64,000 nt of DNA from Limnobacter thiooxidans (GTDB lineage: Bacteria; Pseudomonadota; Gammaproteobacteria; Burkholderiales; Burkholderiaceae_B), in contig NZ_AP028947.1 in assembly GCF_036323495.1 (NCBI RefSeq), forward strand, positions 1,054,001 to 1,118,000, given 5' to 3'. The notes beneath the pieces were generated by a model, which ran no database searches, had not been told where the DNA came from, and saw only the letters and a program-made list of their open reading frames with translations. This document shows, piece by piece, positions 34,549-43,547 of this stretch (its first letter is position 1; the number at the start of each line of letters is the position of its first letter). Position numbers and translations under genes: made by a program.

Positions 34549-34729
34549 GGTGTTCGTTTGCTGCATCATCTTGCCGATTCAGGGCAAGGCTTCCCGGCTG
34601 ATTCGCAGCGCGGGGCGATTGCGCAAGCAATCGATGCGAGCACGCTTTGGCGTGTCGCATGACCCAAGCCAGAATCAAGAAGTCGGGAAATCAGCCTTGT
34701 CCAAGGCGAGATGAGCGGCAACGAACTCC
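34549..34729 (-). repeat. Structured intergenic repeat, copy E (divergent member)
   Basis: Read on the minus strand, outer arms of about 25 bases pair (34549-34575 with 34705-34729), an inner arm carries TGATTTCCCG, and the centre is ATGCGACACGC, caaa, GCGTGCTCGCAT. A second hairpin, CGATTGC/GCAATCG with a 4-base loop (34616-34633), follows directly. The order of parts matches copies A-D, but the loop has only CAAA. It lies just after the stop of the KAS III-like gene and faces copy A. Confidence 0.6.
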
Positions 34730-34790
34730 GACCAAAGCTTACGCAACAAGCGAAATCGGCAGCAGCGAACACCGAACAAAGCTTGCGCAA
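34702..34790 (+). repeat. Two tandem imperfect ~44-base direct repeats
   Basis: 34702-34746 and 34747-34790 share the order CAAG, CGA..AT, GCGGCA/GCAGCA, GCGAAC or ACGAAC, CCGA, CAAAGCTT, CGCAA, with about 80% identity by eye. The first copy forms part of the outer arm of structured repeat E. There are no spacers, so this is not a CRISPR array. Confidence 0.6.
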
Positions 34791-34801
34791 CGTAAGCGTT
34801 G

Positions 34802-35926
34802 TCAGGTTTTACGTACCACCACGCTGCCAATCGAGTAACCAGCCCCAAACGAGCAGATCACACCCACATCACCCTGCGCCAAGTCGGCACTGTGTCGGTG
34901 GAAGGCAATCACGGAGCCGGCAGACGCGGTGTTGGCAAATTCATCAAGAATGACGGGTGCTTTGTCGGCGCTGAAGTCGCTGTTGCCCAACAGTTTTTTG
35001 GCAATCAACTGGTTCATGGCCAGGTTGGCCTGGTGCAGCCAATAACGTCGCACGTCGTTGGCTGAATTCAGCCCCAAGCTTTCGAGGTGGGTGCTCATGT
35101 GTTCTGCGGCCATGGGGCACACTTCCTTGAACACTTTGCGGCCTTCCTGCATGAACAGCTTGTCACGCGCATCGGGCTTGGCATCTTCGGAACGGTTCAG
35201 GAAACCATAGTTGTTGCGAATATTGTTTGAAAACTTGGTGGCCAGCTTGGTGCCCAACACTTCCCAACTGCCCGGTTTTGCATCTTCAAGGCGTTGAACA
35301 ATCACCGCTGTACACACATCACCAAAAATGAAGTGGCAATCACGGTCCAACCAGGCCTGGTGGCCCGAGGTGATTTCAGGGTTGACCATCAGTACCGCAC
35401 GGGCTGTGCCGCTGCGCACTGCGTTCACAGCCTGTTCAATGCCGAAGGTGGCCGACGAACAAGCCACGTTCATGTCGTAACCAAAACCTTGAATGCCCAG
35501 TGCTTCCTGAATTTCAATAGCCATTGCCGGGTAAGCGCGCTGCATGTTCGAGGCGGAACAAATTACCGCGTCAATTTGATCGGCTGTCAGCCCTGCTGCA
35601 TCCATCGCTTTGCGACCCGCATCGACGGCGATTTCAGCCATCATGGACAATTCTGAATTCGCGCGTTCCGAGAAATAGGGGTGAAGGCGGTCCGGGTTCA
35701 GGATGCCTTCTTTTTCCATCACATAACGCTGCTTGATGCCGGATGCGCTTTCAATGAAAGCCGAGTTGGAAGGTTGCAGCGGCTGCAATTCGCCGCTGGC
35801 AATTTCATCTGCATGCGCTTCATTGAATTTCGCCACATAGGCATTAAACGATTCCACCAATTCATCGTTGGTGATGGTTTGGCTGGGCACGAAAAGCCCT
35901 GTGCCGCTGATGGCTACCTTGATCAT
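34802..35926 (-). CDS. Beta-ketoacyl-ACP synthase III-like condensing enzyme
   Basis: A 374-residue thiolase-fold enzyme with the KAS III triad: Cys in '[14 protein letters not shown]', His in '[13 protein letters not shown]' and Asn in '[11 protein letters not shown]', the last with the usual glycine-rich end. It would condense an acyl-CoA or acyl-ACP with malonyl-ACP. At 374 residues it is longer than housekeeping FabH (about 320), with an insert of about 40 residues near the N-terminus, so a specialised lipid or secondary-metabolite role is likely. It stands alone. The start has AGGA upstream. Confidence 0.85.
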   Translation of the reverse strand: MIKVAISGTGLFVPSQTITNDELVESFNAYVAKFNEAHADEIASGELQPLQPSNSAFIESASGIKQRYVMEKEGILNPDRLHPYFSERANSELSMMAEIAVDAGRKAMDAAGLTADQIDAVICSASNMQRAYPAMAIEIQEALGIQGFGYDMNVACSSATFGIEQAVNAVRSGTARAVLMVNPEITSGHQAWLDRDCHFIFGDVCTAVIVQRLEDAKPGSWEVLGTKLATKFSNNIRNNYGFLNRSEDAKPDARDKLFMQEGRKVFKEVCPMAAEHMSTHLESLGLNSANDVRRYWLHQANLAMNQLIAKKLLGNSDFSADKAPVILDEFANTASAGSVIAFHRHSADLAQGDVGVICSFGAGYSIGSVVVRKT

Positions 35927-35996
35927 TGCGCTCGTCCTGGGTGGAAGATGGTCTGTTCTGTCTCTTGCGCAATGATAAAGGCAAAGACGCTAAATT

Positions 35997-37415
35997 TTAA
36001 GAAGCCAGGCGCATTTGTTCCACGGGGATTCCCTGATCTGCCGGCTCGGCACGACGTCCAACCCCTTCATAAATCAGGCCATAATCGGCCAGCAGTGCGG
36101 GGTCATACAGATTTCGCCCATCAAACACCGCTTTTTCACGCAGGGTTCTGGACAGCATCAAAAAGTCCGGGCTCTTGAACATGCGCCATTCTGTGCAAAC
36201 GATCAGCGCATCCGCATTGATCAGGGTGTCTTCCTGCGTTTTGACAATTTCAAAATGCCCCAGCAGTGGGCCATCTTGACGGAAGTTGGTCAAATCCTCG
36301 TCCATGGCCCGGCGCGCAGTTTCATTGGCGATCGGGTCGAAGGCCTGCACGGTGGCACCTCGAAGCACCAGTTCGGCCGCGATGGTGCGGCTACTTGCCT
36401 CGCGCATGTCGTCTGTTTCCGGCTTGAAGGCCAAGCCCCACATGGCGAATGTCATGTTGCTCAAGTCTTCGCCAAATCTCTGAATGATTTTTTCCACGAG
36501 AACCCGCTTTTGGCGCTGGTTGCTGTTGTTGACGGCACGCAGGATGGACAGATTTTCTCCAGCATCCACACCAGTCTGAATCAGTGCACGAACGTCTTTG
36601 GGGAAACAGGAACCGCCATAGCCGCAGCCTGCGTACAGGAATGAAAATCCGATTCGTGGGTCTGATCCAATGCCTGCGCGTACCTGTTCAATGTCAGCGC
36701 CGATTTTTTCAGCCAGATTCGCCAATTCATTCATGAAGCTGATGCGCGTGGCCAGCATGGCGTTGGCGGCGTATTTGGTCAGTTCGGCTGAGCGTACGTC
36801 CATGCAAATCAGTCGCTCGTGGTGGCGCTGAAAGGGGGCGTAAAGGGCTTTCATCATGCGCAATGCACGTTGGCCCGCAGGTGTGTGGTCAGTGCCCAGC
36901 ACGATGCGGTCAGGGCGCAAGAAGTCATCAATCGCTGCGCCTTCCTTCAGGAATTCCGGATTGGAGACCACGGTGAAAGGGTGCAGGGCATTGCGTTGAA
37001 TCAACACCCGGCGCACTTCTTCGGCGACGCGCTCACCAGTACCGACCGGTACGGTGGACTTGTTGATGATGACCTTGAAGCCATTCATGTGCTCAGCAAT
37101 CTGTTGCGCCACGCGTACCACGTGCTGCAGGTCCGCGCTGCCGTCTTCTTTGGGGGGTGTGCCTACGCAGATGAAAATCAGTTCGGCGTGATTCACCGCA
37201 TCTTCAATACAAGCGCTGAAATCCAGACGTTGTTCACGTTGATTACGTTCCAGTAGTTCGTCCAGTCCCGGTTCGTAAATCGGGCTTGAACCACTTTTCA
37301 GTTGGTCGATTTTGGCGGTGTCGATGTCGCAACACAAAACCTTGTTGCCGACTTCAGCCAGACAGGCTGCCGAAACCAAACCAACATATCCACTTCCGAT
37401 AATAGAAACGCGCAT
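35997..37415 (-). CDS. ugd: UDP-glucose 6-dehydrogenase
   Basis: A 472-residue enzyme that oxidises UDP-glucose to UDP-glucuronate in two NAD-dependent steps, feeding capsule or exopolysaccharide synthesis. The NAD motif 'GSGYVGLVSAACLAEVG' opens the protein, 'FLKEGAAIDDFLRPDRIVLG' is the conserved middle motif, and the catalytic Cys is in 'GYGGSCFPKD'. The start has GCAGAG upstream. No sugar-polymer genes adjoin it here. Confidence 0.93.
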   Translation of the reverse strand: MRVSIIGSGYVGLVSAACLAEVGNKVLCCDIDTAKIDQLKSGSSPIYEPGLDELLERNQREQRLDFSACIEDAVNHAELIFICVGTPPKEDGSADLQHVVRVAQQIAEHMNGFKVIINKSTVPVGTGERVAEEVRRVLIQRNALHPFTVVSNPEFLKEGAAIDDFLRPDRIVLGTDHTPAGQRALRMMKALYAPFQRHHERLICMDVRSAELTKYAANAMLATRISFMNELANLAEKIGADIEQVRAGIGSDPRIGFSFLYAGCGYGGSCFPKDVRALIQTGVDAGENLSILRAVNNSNQRQKRVLVEKIIQRFGEDLSNMTFAMWGLAFKPETDDMREASSRTIAAELVLRGATVQAFDPIANETARRAMDEDLTNFRQDGPLLGHFEIVKTQEDTLINADALIVCTEWRMFKSPDFLMLSRTLREKAVFDGRNLYDPALLADYGLIYEGVGRRAEPADQGIPVEQMRLAS

Positions 37416-37613
37416 GTGCTCTGCTTTGATGAGTGATCAATGCGTGCAGTGTGTGGCGTGTGTATTGCCTGAGTTTGACAGATTTGAGACGGGATTGTTA
37501 CAGCAGAGGAGGGGTACTGCGGGGCGTGTAGTTCTCGGATTGTCTGCGGCGAAGGCGGCAGGGTTAGACGCTTGTATTCAAAGCGAACCCTTGCCGCGCA
37601 CTCACCAAACCCA

Positions 37614-37838
37614 TTATTGCAAGGTCAGTTTGTTGCTTTGGCCAATGCGGCGCAACTGGTGAACCACTGCCACTGTTACCTGACCTACAACCAGGCAAGC
37701 CGCTGCCAACATGTTGGGACCTTCCAAGCCGGTTCCGTTCAAGTACTGTACACCAGCGTTGATCGTGAAGCCTGTGGTCATCATGGCCATAAACAAAATG
37801 CCAGGAGTGCGAACAACTGAGTCGATAAAGTTTTTCAT
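37614..37838 (-). CDS. Small hypothetical membrane protein
   Basis: A 74-residue protein with two hydrophobic stretches (about 10-27 and 42-61) and a basic C-terminus. An AAGGG ribosome site lies about 9 bases upstream of the ATG. It stands between ugd and a long noncoding region. No family is recognised. The coding call rests on the ribosome site and membrane-like composition. Confidence 0.5.
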   Translation of the reverse strand: MKNFIDSVVRTPGILFMAMMTTGFTINAGVQYLNGTGLEGPNMLAAACLVVGQVTVAVVHQLRRIGQSNKLTLQ

Positions 37839-38225
37839 TTTGGTATCCCTTTCAATTTATGCGAAATCAGGGCTTCCGCTTTAACCCAGCAAACCTGTTG
37901 TGTGTTTGCATGAGTTGTATTGTGTACAGTTGTGCACTCAATGTCAATTGACATTGTGTCAAAGTACTCGAGTTTCTATTCTAATAATTTTAAGTAACTG
38001 TTTAATATAAAAATATTGTTTGTGTAATATTGTGAACACTGCGTTTTCCAGTTGTTGATGTGGAGCTTGTCTGGTGAGAAGTTCAGTGCAATGTGTGGCA
38101 CGGTGAAAGCTCTGCAGTGCGTGGGAGTACAGCGGAGTGAATGCGCGGGTGTTTTGCGACGAAACAGGTGGATTGAGTGGCGTAGTGCAGTTCGGTAGTG
38201 CGTAGGCGTGTTGCTGGGCGATTAC
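37839..38225. other. Noncoding stretch, partly AT-rich then G/T-rich
   Basis: No convincing gene. The first 200 bases are AT-rich and may hold promoters for the small membrane protein on the minus strand. The remainder (38040-38225) is G/T-rich on the plus strand, with loose repeats of GTGCG, GCAGTG and CGTAG-like words. It ends at structured repeat C. Confidence 0.5.
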
Positions 38226-38434
38226 GCGGCTAATGAAGGTCGGCAGTGGTTGTACCCGTTACGCAATTAAAGAAAACCACCCCGATTGAGCAGAGTTTGA
38301 ATGGTCGGCTGCAGGCCGACACCTGGGTGCGACCATCTTTTTTGTCGCGCCCAGGTGAATGCAAAGCCTGGCTCAATAAGGGAATAAGTGGTTTTCATGC
38401 GGAACGGGGGCGCCACGCCGAGCCCATTAACGCC
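38226..38434 (-). repeat. Structured intergenic repeat, copy C
   Basis: On the minus strand the central stem is GTCGCACCCAGGTG (38320-38333) paired with CACCTGGGCGCGAC (38344-38357), one wobble pair, with the 10-base loop AAAAAAGATG, identical to copy A. The hairpin TCGGC/GCCGA (38305-38319) follows directly. Outer pairings include GAAAACCAC with GTGGTTTTC, and a long imperfect arm at both ends. It lies 34 bases after the stop of the gene at 38469 and reads in the same direction. Confidence 0.75.
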
Positions 38435-38468
38435 ACACCGAACCTGCTCAGCGCCCCGCCGAACCACC

Positions 38469-39248
38469 TCAAGCCGCGAAATACGCCTTCATGCGGTCTG
38501 CATAGCCCATTTCTTCGGCCTTGGCCTTGGCCAAACCGCGGAAAGCGGAATTAACCTTGTCAGTCAATCTGGCCATGCGTTCCTGTGCCTTGGCATCCAT
38601 TTCAGCAGTAATCAAACCCACTTCAACCATCAGGTTGGCATCTGCAAATGCGGCAGCAATCAGTGCGATCAACTTATCGTCGTTGAGCTGACCCGCCAGC
38701 TTGGCAATCCGGTCTTTGCGCTGCGCGTAAAAGGAGATGTGCAGGTTGGCAGCCGGGTCTTTGATCACTTCCATGATCTCAAGCGCTTTTTTCTCTGGAA
38801 TGTAATCGGTGAAACCACCCAGCACGTGGAAGTCACCCTGCTCAACCAGCTTGGCTGTCACTTTCTTGAGTTGTTCCACGGGCAATTCGGCCAGCATGTC
38901 CACTGCGCGTTCCGGGATCTGTTCGCGCGCCACATCGGCCATGAATTCTGCGTCAAACAGCTTGCACAGGCTGACTGCTTTGCTCATCGGCGTGAAGTAG
39001 GACATGTTGGCAGTAATCGCAGGGCCAAACACCTTGGTGCACAGGGTGGCACTGATGGAATCGGGGGCCAGTTTGCCTGCACCCGCGATGCGTTCAAACA
39101 CTGGGCCAAATTTGTTCAGCAGGCTGTTCTGAAAATTGGTGCGCAGTTTCTGCAGCGCCACTGCATCCAGTTTGTCCAGGTAGGTCAATTCCTCGGCCGA
39201 CTTGTGAAGCGCTTGGGCCAGGCGGCGTAGTTCTGTGTTTCTGTCCAT
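38469..39248 (-). CDS. Conserved-looking hypothetical protein
   Basis: A 259-residue soluble, mostly helical protein. It contains 'AVDMLAELPVEQLKKVTAKL' and similar later segments, which recall the repeated helices at the N-terminus of MgtE-type magnesium transporters, though no membrane part is present. It follows the 70-residue gene on the same strand after 3 bases, so the two are co-transcribed. The role is unknown. Structured repeat C lies just beyond its stop. Confidence 0.65.
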   Translation of the reverse strand: MDRNTELRRLAQALHKSAEELTYLDKLDAVALQKLRTNFQNSLLNKFGPVFERIAGAGKLAPDSISATLCTKVFGPAITANMSYFTPMSKAVSLCKLFDAEFMADVAREQIPERAVDMLAELPVEQLKKVTAKLVEQGDFHVLGGFTDYIPEKKALEIMEVIKDPAANLHISFYAQRKDRIAKLAGQLNDDKLIALIAAAFADANLMVEVGLITAEMDAKAQERMARLTDKVNSAFRGLAKAKAEEMGYADRMKAYFAA

Positions 39249-39251
39249 GAT

Positions 39252-39464
39252 TTACAGCCCCAATATTTTTTTGACGGTACCGCGCAGCAGGCGGGGGATA
39301 TGCTCCAGGGCATTGTCCATGCTCTGTTTCAGGAATGCATCGTGGGCCTGGTGTGCGGCGGCAAGGTCAGCAGCCAGTTTTTTTTGGTTGGCAGCACTTA
39401 GCTGTTCAAGTTCGGGCATGGGGCCACCCAATGCATCGATCAAAGCAGCATCCAGTTTCGGCAT
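39252..39464 (-). CDS. Small hypothetical protein
   Basis: A 70-residue helical, soluble protein beginning 'MPKLDAALIDALGGPMPELE', with a GGAG ribosome site at suitable distance. It is the first gene of a two-gene unit with the 259-residue protein (3-base gap). The heptad-like spacing of Leu and Ala suggests a coiled coil, perhaps a partner of its neighbour. No family is recognised. Confidence 0.6.
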   Translation of the reverse strand: MPKLDAALIDALGGPMPELEQLSAANQKKLAADLAAAHQAHDAFLKQSMDNALEHIPRLLRGTVKKILGL

Positions 39465-39605
39465 TTTTGTCTCCGGTTGTTGTTGAATTTTGATGAATGA
39501 TAAGTTGAAATTTCAAGTTCGGTTGTTTTTCTTCTGCATTTAGAGCGCCGGGTCAAATTCAGATCGCATACACTTTCAGCACTTCAATTCGACAGCAGTA
39601 TTTGC

Positions 39606-40076
39606 ATGGCCAGGCTACAACTCGAGTTTCCCGATTCCTGTTTCATTTACGACACCACGCTGACCGTGCGCATCACCGACATCAATGCCGGCAATCACTT
39701 GGCCAACGACTCGATGATTTCCATGATCTCCGAGGCGCGCGCCCGTTTTCTTTTTCAAATGGGCGTGCAGGAATTGACCGACGACAAAACCGGCATCATT
39801 GTCACCGACCTGGCCACCGTGTACAAAAGCGAAGCCCATGCTCGCGACCAGTTGCGTTTTGAGGTCGGGCTGATGGATTTCAATGCCTACGGTTGCGACA
39901 TCGTTTTCAGAATTACCCGGCCAGCAGACAATCGCCTGATTGCGCTGGCCAAGTCAGGTTTCGTATTTTTCAATTACATGCAGAGCAAGGTGGTGCACAT
40001 GCCTGCCCATGTATTGAATACTTTCCAACAGGCATTGGCTGACAGGGCGTCTGCCAGCGAAGAGGGCACGCAGTGA
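39606..40076 (+). CDS. 4HBT-type hotdog thioesterase
   Basis: A 156-residue hotdog protein. 'VRITDINAGNHLANDSMISM' corresponds to the strand/helix start with the Asp-Asn pair of 4-hydroxybenzoyl-CoA-type thioesterases, and 'YKSEAHARDQLRFEVGLMDF' to the central strands. It would hydrolyse an acyl-CoA in the cytoplasm. Its TGA stop overlaps the GTG start of the following hydrolase (GTGA), so the two are co-translated. Confidence 0.78.
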   Translation: MARLQLEFPDSCFIYDTTLTVRITDINAGNHLANDSMISMISEARARFLFQMGVQELTDDKTGIIVTDLATVYKSEAHARDQLRFEVGLMDFNAYGCDIVFRITRPADNRLIALAKSGFVFFNYMQSKVVHMPAHVLNTFQQALADRASASEEGTQ

Positions 40077-40993
40077 ACACCTACATTCCGGTTAAAAAGC
40101 ACGAGTCTCGTTTTATTGATTTGCGCGGGTTGCGCACGCACCTGCATTGCTGGGGCCCAGAAGATGCGCCTTTGCTGGTGATGGTTCACGGCTGGATGGA
40201 CGTGGGTGCAAGCTACCAGTTTGTGGTGGATGCGCTGGAAAATGACTACCGCGTGATCGCGCCAGACTGGCGTGGTTTCGGTTTGAGCGACTGGCCCGTT
40301 GCGCAGGGGTCACCCGGTATTCGATCCTATTGGTTCCCCGATTACCTGGCGGATCTTGATGCCTTGCTGGATCATTTCTCACCCAATGAAGCAGTAAACC
40401 TGGTGGGGCACAGCATGGGAGGCAACATTGCCATGGTGTATGCCGGTGTGCGCCCGCAACGCATTCAAAGTGTGGTGAACCTGGAAGGGTTTGGCATGCT
40501 GGATTCGCCTTCAGAAAAAGCCCCGAAGCGCTATGGCACCTGGCTGGATGAAATCAAGGCGCCCAAGGCACTTCGAACCTACGCCAGCCTGGAGGAGGTT
40601 GCCCGGCGTTTGCAAAAAACCAATCATCGCCTTGTCGATGAAAAAGCCATGTACCTGGCGCAATTCTGGTCCAAGGCCGAGCAGGGTGGCTACAGCTTGT
40701 TGGGTGATGCTGCGCACAAGATCATGAATCCGATTGGTTACAGGCTGGCCGAGGCGCAAGCTTGTTGGGCCAATATCGCCGCACCGGTGTTACACGTCGA
40801 GGCGAAGCAGACTGAAGCCGGTTTGTGGTTGAGCCGCGCCGGCGAACCCGTTGACTTTGACGCGTTCAGAACGCGTTTTGAGTGCGTGCCCAATTGGAAA
40901 TCAGTGATTGTGGACAACGCGGGTCACATGGTGCACCACGACCAGCCTGAGGTTCTGGCAACCCTGATTGAAAGTCACATTAAATCACATTGA
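40073..40993 (+). CDS. Alpha/beta hydrolase
   Basis: A 306-residue alpha/beta-fold hydrolase. The nucleophile elbow is 'GHSMGG', the oxyanion region 'VMVHGWMDVGASYQFVVDAL' and 'DWRGFGLSDWP' match the family, and the catalytic His is in 'NAGHMVHHDQPE'. The start is GTG at 40073, overlapping the thioesterase stop. Esterase, lipase or epoxide-hydrolase activity is possible; the substrate is unknown. A terminator follows 10-15 bases after the stop. Confidence 0.85.
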   Translation: MNTYIPVKKHESRFIDLRGLRTHLHCWGPEDAPLLVMVHGWMDVGASYQFVVDALENDYRVIAPDWRGFGLSDWPVAQGSPGIRSYWFPDYLADLDALLDHFSPNEAVNLVGHSMGGNIAMVYAGVRPQRIQSVVNLEGFGMLDSPSEKAPKRYGTWLDEIKAPKALRTYASLEEVARRLQKTNHRLVDEKAMYLAQFWSKAEQGGYSLLGDAAHKIMNPIGYRLAEAQACWANIAAPVLHVEAKQTEAGLWLSRAGEPVDFDAFRTRFECVPNWKSVIVDNAGHMVHHDQPEVLATLIESHIKSH

Positions 40994-41001
40994 AAAAGGA
41001 T

Positions 41002-41033
41002 AAAAAAAAGCCGACTTCCTTGGAAGCCGGCTT
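41002..41033. terminator. Hairpin terminator after the hydrolase gene
   Basis: AAGCCGACTTCC (41008-41019) pairs with GGAAGCCGGCTT (41022-41033), with one mismatch. An A run precedes it, giving a T run on the minus strand; on the plus strand the tail is weak (TTAACCTTT). Confidence 0.55.
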
Positions 41034-41283
41034 AACCTTTCTCACTTGCGGAGAAGAGGAGACATGAGGGGGAACACCATTACAGCGTTCGATGTAAGTA
41101 TTTTCCCCGCCCAGACCCTGCCCGGCAAGTAGATTTGTAGGTGATTTATACTAGACAATCGTGTGAACTTTCACCTGTTTGTCATACACGTGACCTTCAC
41201 CCAGCGTGAATTTCCATGTTTTGGAGGGGGAGTTTCTGGCACAATCCCCGTGTTAATTCAATCGCTTGCACAACAACAAGAAC

Positions 41284-41661
41284 ATGCCCCACATCAGCCT
41301 TGAATACAGTTCCAATTTGCACAATCTGGATGAATCCTGGGTGTTGTTGCAGGTGAACAAAGCGGTTTTGAGCCTGGGTATCTTCATGGATTCAGACATC
41401 AAAACCCGAATTCATCGCCTTGGTTCCTATCGAATTGGTGTTTCCGCAGCAGAAGCAGGTGACCATGCCTTTGTCGCGGCCACGGTCGATTTGCTCAGCG
41501 GGCGTGAATTCACAATCAAGGAATTGTTGGGGCAAGTGCTGCTGAAAGCGCTTGAGCGCAGTTGCAGAGACCCCCTTGATGCACTTCAAACCCAGATTAC
41601 CGTACATGTGCGTGAATTGCAGTCAGACCTGTATTTCAAGTCTGTGAGCAAACCTTTGTAG
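41284..41661 (+). CDS. 5-carboxymethyl-2-hydroxymuconate isomerase-like protein
   Basis: A 125-residue member of the CHMI branch of the tautomerase superfamily. The mature protein must begin with Pro, the catalytic base, and the ATG at 41284 gives 'MPHISLEYSSNL' as required; a longer frame from 41266 would bury the Pro. Classic CHMI acts in homoprotocatechuate breakdown, but no other genes of that pathway are nearby, so the substrate may differ. It is followed by a strong terminator. Confidence 0.82.
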   Translation: MPHISLEYSSNLHNLDESWVLLQVNKAVLSLGIFMDSDIKTRIHRLGSYRIGVSAAEAGDHAFVAATVDLLSGREFTIKELLGQVLLKALERSCRDPLDALQTQITVHVRELQSDLYFKSVSKPL

Positions 41662-41700
41662 ATCGTTGATAATTTGGTGCGATGTAACCCAGTCAAACAA

Positions 41701-41728
41701 AAAGGCCAGCTTTCGCTGGCCTTTTTTT
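41701..41728. terminator. Bidirectional rho-independent terminator
   Basis: GGCCAGC (41704-41710), loop TTTC, GCTGGCC (41715-41721), followed by seven T on the plus strand and preceded by AAA. It ends the isomerase gene and also lies after the convergent flavocytochrome gene. Confidence 0.9.
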
Positions 41729-41756
41729 ACAACACGTGAAGGCTGAACAAAACCGC

Positions 41757-43031
41757 TTACACCAAAGTGTCTGCCCAAATGTTCTGGGCCCAGTTCCAGG
41801 CGTAAGTGCCTTCCAGTTCGTTGGGTTCAGTAGAAACACCACCAGAACCTTCCACAGTCAGGAAAGTTTTCTTTTCCGCGTTGTACACATGCACACTGGC
41901 CACGTGAATCACGTTCTTGGTGGTCACATAGCTGTAGCAGGTGTTGTTGGTCAACGGGGCTGCATTGGGTTCCCATCCGCTGAGTTCAGCCACAATGGCA
42001 GCAGCCACTACTTTGGCTTGGCTGTTGGCCATGTGGCCAGACTTGGGCATCAATGGGGCGCTTTGAACCGCATCGCCAATCACGTGCACATTGGGGGCCA
42101 CGGTGGACTCAAAGGTCCTGTAATTGACTTCGGCCCAGCGTCCGTTCAGGTTGGCAATACCGGATTCAACTGCCAGCTTGCCCGCACGTTGTTCAGGAAG
42201 AATATTCAGGACATCGCCCTTGATGGGTTCTTCAAATTCGAAACGCACAGTTTTTGTAGCGCCATCCACCCCGGTGACCTTCATGTTGGGACGATATTCC
42301 AGAATGCCCTTGTACTGGCTTTCCCACACGCCCTTGAACAGCCTGCCTTTGGATGTCACATCTGCGTTGGCATCCAGCAACAGCACCTTGGATTTTGGCT
42401 TGTTTTCCTTGAAGTAGTTGGCCACCATGCTGGCCCGCTCGTAAGGGCCGGGTGGGCAACGGTAGGGCGCCAGTGGCACATTCAGAATGTAGGTGCCGCC
42501 GTCGGGCATGTCTTCAAGTTGCTTGCGCAGGCCAACTGTTTCAGGGCCTGCTTTCCAGGCTTGAAGAATCTGTCCGCTTGCATTGGCAGCAGCCAGGCCT
42601 TCAATTTTGTCGAGTTGCAGGTCGATGCCCGGTGAAAGCACCAGCTTGTCATAGGGCAGTGTTTTGCCGTTTTTCAACTTGACTTGGCGCTTGTCCACAT
42701 CAATCGCGGTGACATAGTCTTTCACCATCTTGATGCCGTGGTTGCGGGTCAATCCCGTGTAGGGCGTGCTGATTTCGCTGATTTTGCGAATACCGCCCAC
42801 CACCAGGTTGGACATGGGGCAGGAAACGAATGTGGCATTGGGTTCAACCAGTGTGACATCCAGCTGGTTGCCTGACAGCAGGCGCAGGTATTTTGCAGCC
42901 GTGGCCCCGCCGTAGCCGCCACCAATCACAACGACTTTGCCTTTCGCTGATTTCGCGGTTGCAGAAAGTGGCATGCCGCCCAACAGGGCAGAGGCCAGTG
43001 CGCTGGTTTGTAGAAACTGTCTTCTTTGCAT
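41757..43031 (-). CDS. fccB: Flavocytochrome c sulfide dehydrogenase, FAD subunit
   Basis: A 424-residue FAD enzyme. It starts 'MQRRQFLQTSALASALLGG', a Tat signal with twin Arg, and the FAD motif is 'VVVIGGGYGGATAAKYL'. Two Cys regions, 'FVSCPMSN' and 'YRCPPGPYERA', correspond to the redox disulfide seen in FCSD. It oxidises sulfide in the periplasm and passes electrons to the cytochrome subunit encoded 10 bases upstream. The start at 43031 has GGAG; a longer frame to 43079 hides the Tat signal. Confidence 0.9.
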   Translation of the reverse strand: MQRRQFLQTSALASALLGGMPLSATAKSAKGKVVVIGGGYGGATAAKYLRLLSGNQLDVTLVEPNATFVSCPMSNLVVGGIRKISEISTPYTGLTRNHGIKMVKDYVTAIDVDKRQVKLKNGKTLPYDKLVLSPGIDLQLDKIEGLAAANASGQILQAWKAGPETVGLRKQLEDMPDGGTYILNVPLAPYRCPPGPYERASMVANYFKENKPKSKVLLLDANADVTSKGRLFKGVWESQYKGILEYRPNMKVTGVDGATKTVRFEFEEPIKGDVLNILPEQRAGKLAVESGIANLNGRWAEVNYRTFESTVAPNVHVIGDAVQSAPLMPKSGHMANSQAKVVAAAIVAELSGWEPNAAPLTNNTCYSYVTTKNVIHVASVHVYNAEKKTFLTVEGSGGVSTEPNELEGTYAWNWAQNIWADTLV

Positions 43032-43041
43032 GGTGCGCTCC

Positions 43042-43389
43042 TTAGTCCTTTTTGCCCAGGTAATTGGCAATGATGTCAATCTGCTCGTCGGTGTAACCCT
43101 TGGACAATTGGTGCATCACAGTGGCGGGGCGCTGCCCGGTCTTGAACCAGATCATGTTGGTCTTGATGTATTCGGCGCTGAGGTTGGCAAGCCCCGTGAC
43201 TGCACTGCCTTCAATACCCTGGCCGTTCGTGCCGTGGCAGCTTGCGCAGGTTGCAGCCAGGCTGGCCGCCTGAAGCGTTTTTTCCGGGCTTGTGTCTTTG
43301 GCCACAGCCCCGGTTGCCAGCAAAAAACCGCTGCCAGCGAGCGTCGCTCCGACCAGCAGTCGTGCGGCGCGTTGTTGAAATTCACTCAT
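43042..43389 (-). CDS. fccA: Monoheme c-type cytochrome, FCSD partner
   Basis: A 115-residue periplasmic cytochrome with a signal peptide, one heme site 'CASCH' and a Met in 'PATVMHQLSKGYTDEQID' that can serve as the sixth ligand. It lies immediately before the FAD subunit on the same strand, with a GGAG ribosome site, so the two form the fcc operon. Electrons from sulfide would pass to the respiratory chain. Here it is single-heme; diheme forms exist in other bacteria. Confidence 0.88.
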   Translation of the reverse strand: MSEFQQRAARLLVGATLAGSGFLLATGAVAKDTSPEKTLQAASLAATCASCHGTNGQGIEGSAVTGLANLSAEYIKTNMIWFKTGQRPATVMHQLSKGYTDEQIDIIANYLGKKD

Positions 43390-43547
43390 GGGTGTCTCTC
43401 CTGGTTTTTATATGAGTCGATGCTTGTGCAACGATTGTGTCGTCGAATATGAAGCAATGTGCATGCAGTGTCAATTAGCTTACACAACGCAGAATCCAGC
43501 CTGAATTCTAGCGTGGTAACAGTCATGGGCAAGCAGTTTTTTCTCAT

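Noticed and set aside
34702..34790. Direct repeats considered as a CRISPR array
   Set aside because: The two copies are contiguous with no spacer and are imperfect; one copy is part of a palindromic arm. No cas gene is present.
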